Position numbers and translations under genes: made by a program. The notes beneath the pieces are model-generated. The model saw only the letters and a list, made by a program, of their open reading frames with translations. It had not been told where the DNA came from and ran no database searches. Of a stretch of DNA of 64,000 bases, positions 62,709-64,000 are shown in pieces. The stretch comes from UBA5109 sp963975155 (GTDB lineage: Bacteria > Pseudomonadota > Gammaproteobacteria > Pseudomonadales > Pseudohongiellaceae): assembly GCA_963975155.1 (NCBI GenBank), contig CAXBFG010000001.1, forward strand, positions 372,001 through 436,000, in the 5' to 3' direction. The number at the start of each line of letters is the position of its first letter. Position 1 is the stretch's first letter.

Positions 62709-64000
62709 CTAGGCTTTTACAAACTCCTTGATACCGCGGTAGCTGGCCGCCCCGGCTAATTCTTCTTCTATGACAAGCAAGCGGTTATATTTTGCCACCC
62801 GGTCAGAACGACACAATGAACCGGTTTTGATTTGACCCGCAGAGCTTGCAACTGCCAGGTCTGCAATTGTGGTGTCTTCCGTTTCACCGGAACGGTGTGA
62901 AATCACGGCGGTATAACCCGCAGCTTTTGCCATATTTATCGCAGCAAGGGTTTCTGTCAATGTGCCAATCTGATTGAATTTAATCAAAATGGAATTGGCC
63001 ACTTTCTGTTCTATGCCCTGAGCCAGAATTTTAGTATTCGTCACAAACAAATCATCCCCGACCAGCTGTATCTTATCGCCCACCTTACTGGTCAATATGC
63101 TCCAGCCATCCCAGTCGCTCTCATCCATACCATCTTCAACAGAAAGAATCGGGAACTGTTGGCAGAGTCCGGCCAGATAATCGGCAAAGCCCTCACTGCT
63201 ATATGACTTTCCTTCTCCGCTTAACTCGTATTTTCCATTACGATAAAACTCCGAAGCGGCACAATCGAGAGCCAGACAAATATCTGTGCCGGCTTTAAAA
63301 CCCGCCTTTTCAATCGCAGTAAGGATCGCTTCAATAGCCGCGACATTTGAAGGCAGGTTCGGCGCAAAACCTCCTTCGTCTCCTACCGCAGTACTCAGAC
63401 CTTGTGAGTGCAGGACTGACTTCAGGGCATGGAAGACTTCGGCGCCATAGCGCAAAGCCTCGGTGAAACTGGGTGCTCCCACCGGCTGAATCATGAACTC
63501 CTGAATATCGACATTATTATCTGCGTGTTCACCACCATTGATGATATTCATCATTGGGACAGGCATCACATAGTTGTTATTGCCGCCATCGAGCCCTGCT
63601 ATATAGGCATACAGACTCTGCTGTTTCGCGGCAGCAGCTGCTCTTGCGCTTGCCAGGGAAACAGCCAGAATGGCATTAGCACCCAGATTGGCTTTGTTTT
63701 CAGTGCCATCCAGATCAATCATGGCTTGATCCAGCACTTTTTGCTCAGACGCATCGGTGCCTGACAAGAGCTTCCTGATATCCTCATTAACCGCCTTTAC
63801 GGCCTTTAACACACCTTTGCCGCCATAGCGTGATGGATCTTTATCTCGCAATTCCAAGGCTTCTCTTGAGCCTGTCGAAGCCCCTGATGGTGCGCAGGCT
63901 GTTCCCACCTGGCCTGATGCCAGTATAACGTCTGCCTGCACTGTCGGATTACCACGTGAATCCAGTACTTCTCTAGCTTTAATAGTTTTAATCAGGGTCA
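62709..64000 (-). CDS. eno: Enolase, cut only at the first base of its start codon
   Basis: The frame is open to the right edge and begins TLIKTIKAREVLDSRGNPTV, the true enolase N terminus. Its first two visible bases, TG at 64000-63999, are almost certainly the end of an ATG whose A is base 64001. Conserved features include GASTGSREALELRD, GDEGGFAPN, SVEDGMDESDW, LIKFNQIGTLTE and SHRSGETEDTTIADLAV. It converts 2-phosphoglycerate to phosphoenolpyruvate. It is the first gene of the eno-ftsB-ispD group. Confidence 0.97.
   Translation of the reverse strand, partial: TLIKTIKAREVLDSRGNPTVQADVILASGQVGTACAPSGASTGSREALELRDKDPSRYGGKGVLKAVKAVNEDIRKLLSGTDASEQKVLDQAMIDLDGTENKANLGANAILAVSLASARAAAAAKQQSLYAYIAGLDGGNNNYVMPVPMMNIINGGEHADNNVDIQEFMIQPVGAPSFTEALRYGAEVFHALKSVLHSQGLSTAVGDEGGFAPNLPSNVAAIEAILTAIEKAGFKAGTDICLALDCAASEFYRNGKYELSGEGKSYSSEGFADYLAGLCQQFPILSVEDGMDESDWDGWSILTSKVGDKIQLVGDDLFVTNTKILAQGIEQKVANSILIKFNQIGTLTETLAAINMAKAAGYTAVISHRSGETEDTTIADLAVASSAGQIKTGSLCRSDRVAKYNRLLVIEEELAGAASYRGIKEFVKA

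Overview
The window reads as chromosome of a gammaproteobacterium, probably a marine or environmental Pseudomonadales/Oceanospirillales-type lineage. The evidence is conserved gammaproteobacterial gene order (smc-zipA-ligA; recX-recA / mutS-fdxA / rpoS-nlpD-pcm-truD-ispF-ispD-ftsB-eno), a BolA protein, an RfaH paralogue of NusG, and an O-antigen pathway like that of Pseudomonas aeruginosa. The genus cannot be fixed from the sequence alone. No tRNA, rRNA, CRISPR array, transposase or phage gene was seen.

Layout. (1) 1-5.7 kb: tail of an unknown gene, a Bax-like glucosaminidase-domain protein, bolA, the ribosome-assembly GTPase ylqF/rbgA and a large PreP-like M16C metalloprotease. (2) 5.8-14.3 kb, minus strand: djlA, an SLT-domain lipoprotein, ligA, zipA and smc. 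(3) 14.5-15.6 kb, plus strand: a WecA-type initiating glycosyl-phosphate transferase, convergent with the surface-polysaccharide operon. (4) 15.7-50.8 kb, minus strand: one run of 28 co-directional genes for a Wzx/Wzy-type surface polysaccharide. (5) 50.9-53.2 kb, minus strand: rfaH, recX, recA. (6) 53.4-64 kb: mutS and fdxA on plus, then rpoS, nlpD, a DUF368 transporter, pcm, truD, ispF, ispD, ftsB and eno on minus.

How the polysaccharide locus works. Transcription would start between rfaH and the EPS-type MarR gene. It passes a 12-base match to the ops element (GGCGGTAGCGTC, minus strand, 50783-50772) and continues for about 35 kb, so RfaH encoded just upstream is the obvious antiterminator. 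The operon encodes a Wza-like secretin and Wzz (export, chain length), then a UDP-sugar module equivalent to WbpA-WbpB-WbpD-WbpE plus a 2-epimerase. This module should lead from UDP-GlcNAc to a UDP-2,3-diacetamido uronic acid. A WbpG-HisH2-HisF2 set should convert an N-acetyl group into an acetamidino group. Two asparagine-synthase-like amidotransferases suggest uronamides or related amides. Other members are an SDR epimerase, a second DegT aminotransferase, an acetyltransferase, two methyltransferases, four glycosyltransferases, Wzx, a candidate Wzy, a two-domain oxidoreductase and a heparinase-II/III-like protein.

The most interesting points are: the complete RfaH/ops/MarR control unit beside its own gene; an LhgO-like 2-hydroxyglutarate oxidase placed directly after the wbpABDE genes, where it could recycle the 2-hydroxyglutarate that WbpB makes; the uncharacterised bi-domain oxidoreductase plus heparinase cassette; a likely CTG start for djlA; and a DUF368 undecaprenyl-phosphate translocase where surE is usually found nearby but is missing.
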